Shown piece by piece: positions 28,604 through 37,079 of a DNA stretch of 64,000 nt (its first letter is position 1; the number at the start of each line of letters is the position of its first letter). The notes below the pieces were generated by a model, which ran no database searches, had not been told where the DNA came from, and saw only the letters and a list, made by a program, of their open reading frames with translations. The translations under genes and the position numbers were made by a program. The DNA comes from an uncultured Bacteroidota bacterium (GTDB taxonomy: Bacteria; Bacteroidota; Bacteroidia; Flavobacteriales; Flavobacteriaceae), in the NCBI GenBank assembly GCA_902598295.1, contig CACKBA010000003.1, positions 24,544 through 88,543 on the forward strand, given 5' to 3'.

Positions 28604-28951
28604 ATGAGTCACTACGAGTCCATATTCATTCTAAATCCTGCATTATCTGAATCTCAGGTTAAGGATGTTATTAAAAAATATCAATCCTTTCTTAAGGATA
28701 ATGGTTCTAAGATTATTGACACAGAAAACTGGGGTCTGAAAAAGTTGGCTTATTCAATTCAAAATAAGCTCAGTGGGTTTTATGTGTTAATTGATTTTGA
28801 ACATGATGGAGAGTTAAATGTTATTGATAGCTATGAGACGGAGTTGAAGAGAGATGAAAGAATAATGAGATATTTAAACGTGAAACTTGACAAATATGCC
28901 ACAGAGTGGTCGGTTAAAAGAAGAAGTAGAATGAAAAAAGAAAAAGTTTAA
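28604..28951 (+). CDS. rpsF: Ribosomal protein S6
   Basis: A 115-residue small-subunit protein. [16 protein letters not shown] and [17 protein letters not shown] are typical of S6. The ATG at 28604 is the family start; the frame extends to a TTG at 28589 that lies inside the promoter. First gene of rpsF-rpsR-rplI, 5 bases before rpsR. Confidence 0.96.
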   Translation: MSHYESIFILNPALSESQVKDVIKKYQSFLKDNGSKIIDTENWGLKKLAYSIQNKLSGFYVLIDFEHDGELNVIDSYETELKRDERIMRYLNVKLDKYATEWSVKRRSRMKKEKV

Positions 28952-28956
28952 CAATT

Positions 28957-29244
28957 ATGGCGGATTTAAATGTAAACACAAACCAAGGTGAAATTAGATA
29001 TTTAACCCCATTAGATATCTCAACAAAAAATAGAAAAAAGTACTGTAGATTCAAGAGACTTGGAATAAAATACATTGATTATAAAGATCCCGATTTCTTA
29101 TTAAAGTTCATAAATGAGCAAGGCAAAATCTTACCAAGGAGATTAACTGGTACATCCCTGAAATTCCAAAGAAAAATATCTGTAGCTGTAAAAAGAGCAC
29201 GTCATCTTGCTTTACTTCCTTACCAATCCGATTTACTTAAATAA
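28957..29244 (+). CDS. rpsR: Ribosomal protein S18
   Basis: A 95-residue small-subunit protein that pairs with S6. [20 protein letters not shown] and [18 protein letters not shown] are S18 signatures. Five bases separate it from both rpsF and rplI, a classic ribosomal operon. Confidence 0.97.
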   Translation: MADLNVNTNQGEIRYLTPLDISTKNRKKYCRFKRLGIKYIDYKDPDFLLKFINEQGKILPRRLTGTSLKFQRKISVAVKRARHLALLPYQSDLLK

Positions 29245-29249
29245 AAAAT

Positions 29250-29699
29250 ATGGAGATAATTTTAAAAAAAGATGTTGAAAACTTGGGCTTTGCTGACGAT
29301 GTCGTTACTGTCAAGAACGGTTATGGAAGAAACTTCTTAATCCCTCAGGGAAAAGCTATATTAGCAACAATATCAGCTAAAAAAGCCCTTGCGGAAAAAC
29401 TAAAACAATCTGCCAATAAAGACAAATCTGCAATTGAAGAAGCTAACAAAATTCTTAAAAAATTAGAAAAGTTGGAACTTACTATCTCCGCAAAAGTTAT
29501 CGAATCTGATAAACTATTTGGTTCAGTTACCAATTTGGATATTAGCAAGAAACTTACAGAAGAAGGATTTGAAATAGAAAAAAATAGTATTATTTTATCC
29601 TCAAACATCAAGAAAACTGGTAAGTATTCCGCAAAAATAAGACTACACAGAGAAGTTAATTTTGAGCTTTCATTCGAAGTTGTTTCTTCAGAAAAGTAA
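29250..29699 (+). CDS. rplI: Ribosomal protein L9
   Basis: A 149-residue large-subunit protein with the N-terminal RNA-binding domain (MEIILKKDVENLGFADDVV, VKNGYGRNFLIPQGKA), the long connecting helix (about residues 41-75) and the C-terminal domain (LFGSVTNLDISKKL). Last gene of the S6 operon. Confidence 0.97.
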   Translation: MEIILKKDVENLGFADDVVTVKNGYGRNFLIPQGKAILATISAKKALAEKLKQSANKDKSAIEEANKILKKLEKLELTISAKVIESDKLFGSVTNLDISKKLTEEGFEIEKNSIILSSNIKKTGKYSAKIRLHREVNFELSFEVVSSEK

Positions 29700-29739
29700 T
29701 TCCTTAATTTTTTTATTTTTTTTAAAAGAGTGATATTTG

Positions 29740-31116
29740 ATGAATATGTCAAATAAATCAACCAACCCAAAAGGAACTAAAGATTATGGACCAAGTGAAT
29801 TGCTTTCAATAAGATTCATAATAAATAAAATTCGAAACGTTTTTATTTCCTTCGGCTACTCTGAAATAGAGACGCCATCAATTGAAAAAAGAGCGACACT
29901 TTACGAAAAATATGGTGATGAGGGTGATAAATTTATTTTCAATATAATTAACAGTGGGGAAAAGGTAAAAAAAGCTGATATTGAGTCATTATCTGCTGGT
30001 AAATTGAATCAGTTTGTATCATCGATTAGTGAAAAAGGTTTAAGGTTTGATTTGACTGTTCCTTTGGCGCGATTTGTTGCTCAGCACTTTAATAAGATAA
30101 ACTTCCCTTTTAAAAGGTTTCAAATTCAAAAAGTATGGAGATCTGATAGACCTCAGCGAGGAAGGTTTCAAGAGTTTACACAATGTGATGTTGATGCTAT
30201 TGGTTCTAACTCATTCCTACTCGAATTCGAGATGATTCAAATTTATTCTAAGGTTTTCAGAGAATTAGGTTTGAAAGATGTGAAAATCAAAATTAATCAC
30301 CGACAAATTTTAAATTCTATTGCCAATAAAATTGGAATAAGTGATAGTTTCAATGAATTTATAGTCCTGATCGACAAGCGAGATAAGATTGGGTCAGAAA
30401 AACTAAAAAACTTACTTAGAAATGATTTAAACATTAATGATAGTCATATAGATTATCTATTCGAATTATTTGAGTATTCAGGAAAATTTTCTGATTTAAT
30501 AAATAAAATCACAAATGAATTTTCAGACGCATTATCAATCAAAGCAGCTGAAGAAATTAATAAGATTTATGAAATGATGGAAAATTCAGATGAACTAGTT
30601 GAAATCGAATTTGATTTATCTTTAGCTAGAGGTCTGAATTATTATACAGGTATAATTTATGAAGTTGTTGCTCCTGACTCTAATATAGGATCATTGGGTG
30701 GTGGTGGAAGATATTCGGATTTGACAAAATCTTTTGGTGTTGATAACCTACCAGGCATAGGAATATCCTTCGGACTTGAAAGGATTCATTTGTTAATGGA
30801 TGAGAAGAATCTTTTTCCAGAACTAAAGGTACTTTCTAATGATATTCTAATTATCAACTTTGATATTAATTTTATTAATGAAATCAAAAATATAATAGAT
30901 GGTTTAAGATCTCATGGTAGAAATGTATTTGTTTATCCTGATTCAACAAAAGTTTCAAAGCAGTTTTCATTTGCAGATAAGAATAACTTCAATTTTGTAA
31001 TAATTTATGGTCAAGAAGAAAAAGATGGAGATAATATTAAAATAAGATTAATGGATAATGGAGAGGAGAGATTATTCAAGCTCAAAAATTTTATTCAGGA
31101 ATTTTCTAAAATGTAG
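29740..31116 (+). CDS. hisS: Histidyl-tRNA synthetase
   Basis: Charges tRNA-His. Class II motifs: KGTKDYGPSE at the N-terminus, motif 2 WRSDRPQRGRFQEFTQCDVD, the histidine-binding ARGLNYYTGIIYEV and motif 3 PGIGISFGLERI, followed by an anticodon-binding domain. At 458-460 residues it is the usual size. ATG at 29740 or 29746 can serve as start; a TTG at 29737 is less likely. The stop codon TAG (31114-31116) is shared with the last three bases of tRNA-Met on the other strand. Confidence 0.96.
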   Translation: MNMSNKSTNPKGTKDYGPSELLSIRFIINKIRNVFISFGYSEIETPSIEKRATLYEKYGDEGDKFIFNIINSGEKVKKADIESLSAGKLNQFVSSISEKGLRFDLTVPLARFVAQHFNKINFPFKRFQIQKVWRSDRPQRGRFQEFTQCDVDAIGSNSFLLEFEMIQIYSKVFRELGLKDVKIKINHRQILNSIANKIGISDSFNEFIVLIDKRDKIGSEKLKNLLRNDLNINDSHIDYLFELFEYSGKFSDLINKITNEFSDALSIKAAEEINKIYEMMENSDELVEIEFDLSLARGLNYYTGIIYEVVAPDSNIGSLGGGGRYSDLTKSFGVDNLPGIGISFGLERIHLLMDEKNLFPELKVLSNDILIINFDINFINEIKNIIDGLRSHGRNVFVYPDSTKVSKQFSFADKNNFNFVIIYGQEEKDGDNIKIRLMDNGEERLFKLKNFIQEFSKM

Positions 31117-31187
31117 CGAGGGGGAGACTTGAACTCCCGACCTCCGGGTTATGAATCCGACGCTCTAACCACCTGAGCTACCTCGCC
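31114..31187 (-). tRNA. tRNA-Met (CAT), elongator type
   Basis: 74 bases on the minus strand. The acceptor stem is GGCGAGG/CCTCGCT with a G-T first pair and discriminator A; the anticodon loop is TTCATAA (CAT) and the T-arm is GGGAGTTCAAGTCTCCC. An A-C mismatch closes the anticodon stem. CCA is not encoded. The non-C1:A72 first pair and D-arm mark an elongator and not an initiator tRNA. Its 3' end overlaps the hisS stop codon. Confidence 0.93.
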
Positions 31188-31196
31188 AAAAGTGCT

Positions 31197-31227
31197 CAAA
31201 GATAAAAACAATATAACTACAGTCAAA
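31197..31227 (-). promoter_or_regulatory. Promoter of tRNA-Met
   Basis: On the minus strand TTTG (31227-31224), exactly 19 bases, then TATCTTTG (31204-31197); the tRNA begins 9 bases later. This is a full consensus match, and a poly-A tract of about 15 lies just upstream (31235-31250 on the plus strand), which could act as an UP-like element. Confidence 0.85.
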
Positions 31228-31287
31228 CACTGTTCAAAAAAAAAAAAAAAATAGTTGATTTTGATTTTTTAGTATTATATTGTCTGT

Positions 31288-31674
31288 ATGTCAGAAAAAA
31301 TTAAATATGAGCTAGAGTTCCCTATTCAAGCATCTCCAAACATGCTTTATCAGTATATCTCATCAGCCTCAAATTTATCCGAATGGTTTGCAGATAATGT
31401 AAACTCCAGAGGAAAGATTTTTTCTTTCTTTTGGGACGGAGTTGAGGAAAAGGCTGAACTAATTTCTTTTAAGAATAACAAGTATGTTCGATTTAAGTGG
31501 TTGGATAATGATGATGATTCTTTTTTTGAAATTAATATTGTGGTTGATGAGCTTACTAAAGACGTTTCACTTGTTGTATTTGATTTTGCCGAAGAAGACG
31601 AGGTAGAGGAGGGAAAAATGCTATGGGAAAGTCAAATTTCTGACCTAAAACAGGTTATTGGATCTTCTCAATAA
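31288..31674 (+). CDS. START-like (AHSA1/SRPBCC-fold) protein
   Basis: A 128-residue cytoplasmic protein with the helix-grip pattern: YELEFPIQASPNMLYQYISS, LSEWFADNV, FFWDGVEEKAELISFKNN and a final amphipathic helix. Flavobacterial genomes name it 'START-like domain protein'; ligand unknown. Very acidic near the C-terminus (EEDEVEEGK). It lies 5 bases upstream of the aminotransferase gene, so the two form an operon. Confidence 0.75.
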   Translation: MSEKIKYELEFPIQASPNMLYQYISSASNLSEWFADNVNSRGKIFSFFWDGVEEKAELISFKNNKYVRFKWLDNDDDSFFEINIVVDELTKDVSLVVFDFAEEDEVEEGKMLWESQISDLKQVIGSSQ

Positions 31675-31679
31675 ATTTA

Positions 31680-32510
31680 ATGATTAATTTTAACGGTCAG
31701 CTTACAGAGCAATCATATCAAATTGAAAATAATCGAGGTTTTTTATATGGCGACTCAGTATTTGAATCGATAAGAATAATTGATGGAAAAATATGTTTTT
31801 GGGAGGATCATTATTTTAGATTAATTTCTTCAATGAGAATCCTTAGGATTGATATTCCCGATCATTTTACACCCGATTTTTTTGAGGAAAATATAATGAG
31901 ATTACACAATGTTACTTCAAATAATGCTTGTTCAAGAGTTCGTTTATCAGTTTTTAGAAACTCTGCGGGCAAATACAGACCTTTATCGAATGAATGTAAG
32001 TTTTTGATATCCTGTGAAAATTTGAAATCAAAAAAATTTACAATTAATCAAGGTAACTATAAAGTTGATATTTTTAAAGAATATTACATAGACAAACAAT
32101 TAATTTCCTCAATAAAATCAAATAATAAAATTATAAATGTAATTGCATCCATATATGCAAAAGAGAATCTTTTGGATAATTGTATACTGCTAAATAACGA
32201 CAAAATGGTATGTGAATTTATTAATGCAAATCTATTTTTGATTAAGGATGGTTGTTTTTTAACACCTGATTTGAAGTCGGGTTGTTTAAATGGAGTTATG
32301 CGAAAAAATATTATTAGGATTCTAAAAAAAAATAATATTGAAATAGTTGAGAGGAGTATTCATTCTTATGAATTGATTGATTCGGATGAGATTTTTGGTT
32401 GCAACTCTATCGAAGGAATTTTTTCAATTACAGAATATAGAAAAAATAAATTAAAGTCTGATTTGACTAATAAAATATTATCAATTTTGAATGATCAAGT
32501 TCAATTATAA
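31680..32510 (+). CDS. Class IV (fold type IV) PLP aminotransferase / aminodeoxychorismate lyase-like
   Basis: A 276-residue PLP enzyme. NNRGFLYGDSVFESIRI at the N-terminus, the PLP Lys in SSIKSNNKIINVIASIYA and GCLNGVMRKNII near the C-terminus identify the fold that includes branched-chain aminotransferase, D-amino-acid aminotransferase and PabC. Which reaction it performs cannot be told; the short length favours a PabC-like lyase over IlvE. Tail-to-tail overlap of 10 bases with the YqgE gene. Confidence 0.85.
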   Translation: MINFNGQLTEQSYQIENNRGFLYGDSVFESIRIIDGKICFWEDHYFRLISSMRILRIDIPDHFTPDFFEENIMRLHNVTSNNACSRVRLSVFRNSAGKYRPLSNECKFLISCENLKSKKFTINQGNYKVDIFKEYYIDKQLISSIKSNNKIINVIASIYAKENLLDNCILLNNDKMVCEFINANLFLIKDGCFLTPDLKSGCLNGVMRKNIIRILKKNNIEIVERSIHSYELIDSDEIFGCNSIEGIFSITEYRKNKLKSDLTNKILSILNDQVQL

Positions 32511-33046
32511 TTTGGGTTTTGCGGTGAGTTTGCCCATATTTTATATTTGTCTCCTAAATTTAAGAGTATTTTTTTCCAAAAATCTTTCTTGCATTTAAAA
32601 ATATCATCTGAACTGAAATTATTTTGAATCAACCATGAATTTTCACTTATTTCACTCTCCAGCTGTTTATGTTCCCAACCTGAATAGCCCATAAAAAATT
32701 TAATATTCCCAATATCAATTTTTTTTTTTCTAATCAGCGATATTAACTTGTCAAAGTCTCTACCCCAATATATTTCATTTGAAACTTTTTCACTGCTACT
32801 TAACATTTTATTTTCTCTGTGTATGAAATGAATAGTATCTACGCTAACAGGGCCTCCGAAGTATATAGGGGCTTTAATATCACTGAACTCTTTGTCTAGA
32901 TCACAAATTTTATAAGAAGATTTTTTATTTATAACAAAGCCAATAGAACCCTCATCATTATCCTTTGTAAGGTAAATTACTGACCTGTTAAATTCTAGAT
33001 CATTGATGAGTGTATAATTTGATATTAATAAGTTTCCCTTTCTCAA
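32501..33046 (-). CDS. YqgE/AlgH family protein
   Basis: A 181-residue protein. KGNLLISNYTLINDLEFNRS, GSIGFVINK, YFGGPV and FFMGYSGWEHKQLESEI are the conserved blocks of the UPF0301 (YqgE/AlgH) family, whose biochemical role is unsettled. Its start overlaps the end of fmt by four bases. Confidence 0.92.
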   Translation of the reverse strand: MRKGNLLISNYTLINDLEFNRSVIYLTKDNDEGSIGFVINKKSSYKICDLDKEFSDIKAPIYFGGPVSVDTIHFIHRENKMLSSSEKVSNEIYWGRDFDKLISLIRKKKIDIGNIKFFMGYSGWEHKQLESEISENSWLIQNNFSSDDIFKCKKDFWKKILLNLGDKYKIWANSPQNPNYN

Positions 33047-33975
33047 AAAAATTGTATTTTTTTTCTTTGGATTCCATTAAGAAAATCAAGACCACTTTGC
33101 TCTTTTTTACCCTCAACTTTTATTTTAAAAATATTAATGTATCCATCTTTTACTTTTACCATACAATTTTTATTAATCGATAAAACACAGCCGTTAATAC
33201 CTTTCAGACCTTGTTTAGGAATAAATGACGAATCTAGAATTTTTAATCTAATTTCACTGGATTTTATAGTTGACCATGCTCCTGGGTATGGTGAAAGCCC
33301 TTTAATTAAATTATTAATTTTCCGACCATCAATATCCCATCTAATCCTCGTATTTTTTTTATCAATTTTAGGTGCTTTCAAAAGTTCTGATTTTATTTTA
33401 GATTGTTTTACTGGTTTTAATCCATTCTCAATGCATTCGATTGTATCAATTATAAAACCCGAGCTTAATTTCTTCAATTTTGTATAAAGTGAACCAAAGT
33501 TATCACTCTCAGATATTTTTAATTCTTTTTTCATAATAATATCTCCAGTATCAATACCTTCATTTATATAAAAACTTGTAAGTCCTGTCTTTCTAAGTCC
33601 ATTAATTATAGCCCAGTTAATAGGAGCAGCTCCGCGAAGTTGTGGTAATAAAGATGCGTGTATATTAATGGTCCCCTTACTAGGTATTTCCCAAATGATT
33701 TTCGGTAGTATTTTAAAAGCAACAACAACGAAAAGATCTGCTTTAAAACTTTTTAGACTATTGATAAAAACTTTATCATTAAAAGCAAGCGGCTGCAAGA
33801 GTTTTATACAATTTGAAATACAATATCTTTTAACTGCACTTTCTTTCATCTTTTGACCTCTACCTGCTTTTTTATCTGGTGTTGTGACAACACCACATAA
33901 ATCATGATTTGATTTGTAAATAGAATCAAGACTATCAACAGCAAAATCAGGCGTCCCCATAAAAATAATCCTCAT
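33043..33975 (-). CDS. fmt: Methionyl-tRNA formyltransferase
   Basis: Formylates initiator Met-tRNA. A 310-residue protein with catalytic Asn104, His106 (INIHASLLP) and Asp142 (GIDTGD), the RGAAPINW block and a C-terminal OB-like domain. Four-base overlaps on both sides link it to the ATPase upstream and yqgE downstream. def (deformylase) is not in the window. Confidence 0.95.
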   Translation of the reverse strand: MRIIFMGTPDFAVDSLDSIYKSNHDLCGVVTTPDKKAGRGQKMKESAVKRYCISNCIKLLQPLAFNDKVFINSLKSFKADLFVVVAFKILPKIIWEIPSKGTINIHASLLPQLRGAAPINWAIINGLRKTGLTSFYINEGIDTGDIIMKKELKISESDNFGSLYTKLKKLSSGFIIDTIECIENGLKPVKQSKIKSELLKAPKIDKKNTRIRWDIDGRKINNLIKGLSPYPGAWSTIKSSEIRLKILDSSFIPKQGLKGINGCVLSINKNCMVKVKDGYINIFKIKVEGKKEQSGLDFLNGIQRKKIQFF

Positions 33976-34502
33976 ATATTGATTCTATTTAATATAAATT
34001 CTACTCTATCATTAACTGATCCAAAAGGTAAACTTATTAATTCAGCATTAAATTGTTTGTATGTTGATACTATACTCTGATGAATCACTTCACATTGATT
34101 AAATGTCTCTTCTCTGATTTCATCATTTACATAGATTTTTTCCCAAGGCTCAGCAATGAAATAAAAATCATATTTAATCGTTTTGGAGAGATTAATTAGT
34201 CTTTCAGGACAATTAATTTTCTTGAATTTAAGATATGCAATGGAATCAATTGGTCCTCTGTCGTAAAATATACTGTCAGTTTTTATTTCTTTTACGTATT
34301 GATTTCTTCTTAGATCAAATAATTTATTTGTAAAATCTATTGGGTTAGAATCAAAATAATTTTTCACACCATCACTTCCACTCGAAAATTTTAATTCTCT
34401 TACAATTTCAGGAAAACAAAAGTATCCTCTGTTCAATAGTTCATTTATTACAGATGTTTTTCCTGTACCTGGACCGCCCGTTATTAAAATTTTAGTAGAC
34501 AT
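33972..34502 (-). CDS. AAA_28-type P-loop ATPase / NadR-like kinase
   Basis: A 176-residue single-domain P-loop protein: Walker A GGPGTGKT at residues 9-16, the FPEIVREL motif after it, a FYDRGPIDSIAY motif resembling the DR-x-x-x-D of nucleoside-kinase-like proteins, and a lid of charged helices. It matches AAA_28 proteins of Bacteroidota; the substrate is unknown. First gene of an operon with fmt and yqgE, joined by four-base overlaps. Divergent from DUF493 by 54 bases. Confidence 0.8.
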   Translation of the reverse strand: MSTKILITGGPGTGKTSVINELLNRGYFCFPEIVRELKFSSGSDGVKNYFDSNPIDFTNKLFDLRRNQYVKEIKTDSIFYDRGPIDSIAYLKFKKINCPERLINLSKTIKYDFYFIAEPWEKIYVNDEIREETFNQCEVIHQSIVSTYKQFNAELISLPFGSVNDRVEFILNRINI

Positions 34503-34544
34503 TAATCTTAAAAATTACGTAAAAATAAAACTATAATTTGTTAG

Positions 34545-34552
34545 TATATTTG
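34545..34552 (+). promoter_or_regulatory. Candidate -7 box of the DUF493 gene
   Basis: TATATTTG matches TAnnTTTG exactly and ends 4 bases before the GTG start, which would place transcription start at or next to the start codon. No clear -33 TTTG. Confidence 0.45.
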
Positions 34553-34556
34553 AATT

Positions 34557-34841
34557 GTGACAAAATCCTCAGAAATTTTTTATAATAACTTGAAACAAAG
34601 TCTAGATGAATGCCATCATTGGCCTACACAATACCTCTTTAAATTTATAGTGGAAAATACTCCGAATAAAAGAGAGCAGTTAATATCATTATTTGATTCA
34701 GAAAATGTTTCTGTAAAAGAGAAAATATCTTCTAACTCAAAATATATTTCATTTTCAATCACTAAAAAGGTTTCATCTGCAGAAAGTGTAATAAAAACAT
34801 ATAAATCAGTTTCTAAAATTGAGGGTATTATATCTCTATAG
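34557..34841 (+). CDS. DUF493 (YbeD-like) small protein
   Basis: A 94-residue protein with the ferredoxin-like pattern of YbeD: YLFKFIVENTPNKREQLISL, then ISSNSKYISFSITKKVSSAE and a closing helix-strand IKTYKSVSKIEGIISL. Function of the family is not established. The GTG start lies just after a -7 box. Likely co-transcribed with the DUF4290 gene 27 bases downstream and murA. Confidence 0.82.
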   Translation: MTKSSEIFYNNLKQSLDECHHWPTQYLFKFIVENTPNKREQLISLFDSENVSVKEKISSNSKYISFSITKKVSSAESVIKTYKSVSKIEGIISL

Positions 34842-34868
34842 TTAAAAAAATCTATTACTTTTGAAATT

Positions 34869-35507
34869 ATGATAGATTCGTTAGAATATAATAGTGAGAG
34901 AATCGACTTAATTATTCCTGAGTATGGCAGACACATACAAAAGATGGTAAATCAAGCTGTTGAGTGTGAAAATAAGTCAGAGAGGAATAATATGGCTAAG
35001 GCAATAATTGGAGTAATGGGTAATTTAAACCCTCACCTTAGAGATGTTGCAGATTTTCAACATAAACTATGGGATCAATTATTTATAATGTCAGAATTTA
35101 GGTTGGATGTAGACTCACCATTCCCTAAACCTGAAAAAGAATTATTGGAAGAAAAACCAGAAAAGCTAAACTATCCACAAAATTATCCGAAATACAGATT
35201 TTATGGTAATAACATAAAAAAAATGATTGACATAGCTGTTAGTTGGGATCAAGGTGAACTAAAAGATAAATTAATCTATGTCATAGCAAACCACATGAAA
35301 AAATGTTTTCTGACTTGGAATAAGGATACCGTAGATGACAAGGTCATATTTGACCACATGTTTGAACTATCGGATGGTAAAATTAAGTTAGATAGAGATT
35401 CGAAACCTCTAACTGATTCAAAAGATCTAATTATAATGTCTAACAAAAGGTTTACAAAATCTCCAAAAAAAGGGAAAAAGTCCTATCGAAATTATAAAAG
35501 AAAGTAA
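34869..35507 (+). CDS. DUF4290 protein
   Basis: A 212-residue, mainly helical cytoplasmic protein. LIIPEYGRHIQKMV, IGVMGNLNPHLRD and FQHKLWDQLFIMS are the conserved blocks of DUF4290, found across Bacteroidota and regularly next to murA. The C-terminus is a basic tail (KRFTKSPKKGKKSYRNYKRK) that could bind nucleic acid (inference). Its TAA shares one base with the murA ATG. Confidence 0.82.
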   Translation: MIDSLEYNSERIDLIIPEYGRHIQKMVNQAVECENKSERNNMAKAIIGVMGNLNPHLRDVADFQHKLWDQLFIMSEFRLDVDSPFPKPEKELLEEKPEKLNYPQNYPKYRFYGNNIKKMIDIAVSWDQGELKDKLIYVIANHMKKCFLTWNKDTVDDKVIFDHMFELSDGKIKLDRDSKPLTDSKDLIIMSNKRFTKSPKKGKKSYRNYKRK

Positions 35508-36817
35508 TGAGCTCTTTTGAAGTAGTTGGAGGAAAAAAACTATCTGGAACAATTTATCCCCAAGGTGCTAAAAATGAAGCACTACAAATAATTTGCGGAG
35601 TACTATTGTCTGACCAAAAAATAACTATCAAAAACGTTCCTGATATAATTGACGTAAATAAATTAATTGATTTATTAAAATCACTAGGAGTTCTAGTGGT
35701 AAAAGTTTCTAAAGGAGTATTTCAATTTCAGTCCAAAAATATTGATTTAGGTTACTTAAACTCTGAAGATTTTGAGTTAAAATGCAAAAGTCTGAGAGGT
35801 TCTATAATGATTGTGGGGCCATTACTGGCCAGGTTTGGCTCAGCTTCCATCCCTAGACCTGGTGGTGATAAGATTGGTAGAAGAAGATTGGATACACATT
35901 TTGAAAATTTAATAAAATTGGGTGGAAAATTTAGTTATGATAAAGAAAATAAGAAATATAAGATTGAAACTAAAAAATTAAAAGGTTGTAAAATTTTATT
36001 AGATCAGCCGTCGGTTACAGGCACTGCAAATATCATTATGGCATCCGTCTTGGCTGAGGGAAAAACAACAATCTACAACGCAGCTTGTGAACCTTACATT
36101 CAGCAATTGTGTTCAATGCTAAGTTCAATGGGGGCATCAATAAGTGGAGTAGGTTCAAATTTATTACATATCGATGGTGTTGATAGATTAAATGGTTGTG
36201 TTCATACAATTCAACCAGATATAATCGAAATTGGAAGTTGGATTGGTCTCGCAGCATTGACTCGAAGTGAATTAAGAATTAAAAATGTTCATGTAGAGTC
36301 CTTGGAACAAATTTTATCAGTTTTCTCTAAAATAGGTGTTAAAACATATATAGAAGGTAATGACATAAAGATTCCCGCTCATAAAAATGGTTATGAAATT
36401 CAGAATAATATTGATGGTAGTGTTCTAACAATTTCCGATGGACCGTGGCCACTTTTTACACCTGACTTAATTAGTATAATTTTGGTTGTTGCTACACAGG
36501 CAAAAGGTAGTGTATTGATTCATCAAAAAATGTTTGAAAGCAGATTGTTTTTTGTAGATAAATTAATTGATATGGGAGCGAAAATTATTTTATGTGACCC
36601 CCACAGAGCTGTTGTTATTGGACATAATTTTAAGTCTAGATTAAAAGCAACTAAGATGTCCTCGCCAGATATACGGGCTGGAATATCATTATTAATCGCT
36701 GCTCTTTCTGCAAAAGGAATTAGTACAATAAATAATGTTGAGCAAATTGATAGGGGATATGAGAATATTGATGAGAGGTTGACTGCAATTGGAGCAAAAA
36801 TAAATAGAGTTATTTAA
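35507..36817 (+). CDS. murA: UDP-N-acetylglucosamine 1-carboxyvinyltransferase, Asp variant
   Basis: First committed step of peptidoglycan synthesis: transfers enolpyruvyl from PEP to UDP-GlcNAc. KNEALQIICG and RGSIMIVGPLLARFG are MurA blocks. The residue that is Cys115 in Escherichia, the target of fosfomycin, is Asp121 here (PRPGGDKIGRRRLDTH). The same Cys-to-Asp change occurs in Mycobacterium, Chlamydia and other Bacteroidota and gives active but fosfomycin-insensitive enzyme. The 3' end overlaps the convergent DUF2805 gene by 8 bases. Confidence 0.96.
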   Translation: MSSFEVVGGKKLSGTIYPQGAKNEALQIICGVLLSDQKITIKNVPDIIDVNKLIDLLKSLGVLVVKVSKGVFQFQSKNIDLGYLNSEDFELKCKSLRGSIMIVGPLLARFGSASIPRPGGDKIGRRRLDTHFENLIKLGGKFSYDKENKKYKIETKKLKGCKILLDQPSVTGTANIIMASVLAEGKTTIYNAACEPYIQQLCSMLSSMGASISGVGSNLLHIDGVDRLNGCVHTIQPDIIEIGSWIGLAALTRSELRIKNVHVESLEQILSVFSKIGVKTYIEGNDIKIPAHKNGYEIQNNIDGSVLTISDGPWPLFTPDLISIILVVATQAKGSVLIHQKMFESRLFFVDKLIDMGAKIILCDPHRAVVIGHNFKSRLKATKMSSPDIRAGISLLIAALSAKGISTINNVEQIDRGYENIDERLTAIGAKINRVI

Positions 36818-37079
36818 ACTTATTATTAGAAATATTTTTTTGTCTACTGCATTTAAATTTTACAAAATCTATTTCTCTATTCTCCCTCAATTTTAGATGT
36901 TTTGTAGTTCTTCCGTTAACTCTTTTCCGCCAAAGTTTAAAACTGGATTTCTTTAAATTGTTTCTCATTAACTTGATAACTTCGCTCTCATCAAAGCCAA
37001 ACTGATTTTTGATTGCCTCAAAGGGTGTTCTGTCTTCCCAAGCCATTTCAATGATACGATCAATTTTTTCAATTTCCAT
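36810..37079 (-). CDS. DUF2805/TIGR03643-type small HTH-like protein
   Basis: An 89-residue basic protein. AWEDRTPFEAIKNQFGFDES, EVIKLMRNNLKKSSFKLW and RKRVNGRTTKHLKLR are the family blocks; the first 45 residues read like a helix-turn-helix. It is the last gene of the photolyase operon: its ATG overlaps the cryptochrome TAA by one base (TAATG). Function unknown. Its strict linkage to photolyase genes and its basic character suggest a DNA- or RNA-binding helper or regulator (inference). Confidence 0.78.
   Translation of the reverse strand: MEIEKIDRIIEMAWEDRTPFEAIKNQFGFDESEVIKLMRNNLKKSSFKLWRKRVNGRTTKHLKLRENREIDFVKFKCSRQKNISNNKFK

Noticed and set aside
31235-31250. Run of about 15 A between tRNA-Met and the START-like gene
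   Set aside because: On the minus strand a T-run without a preceding stem; not a terminator. Noted only as possible UP element.
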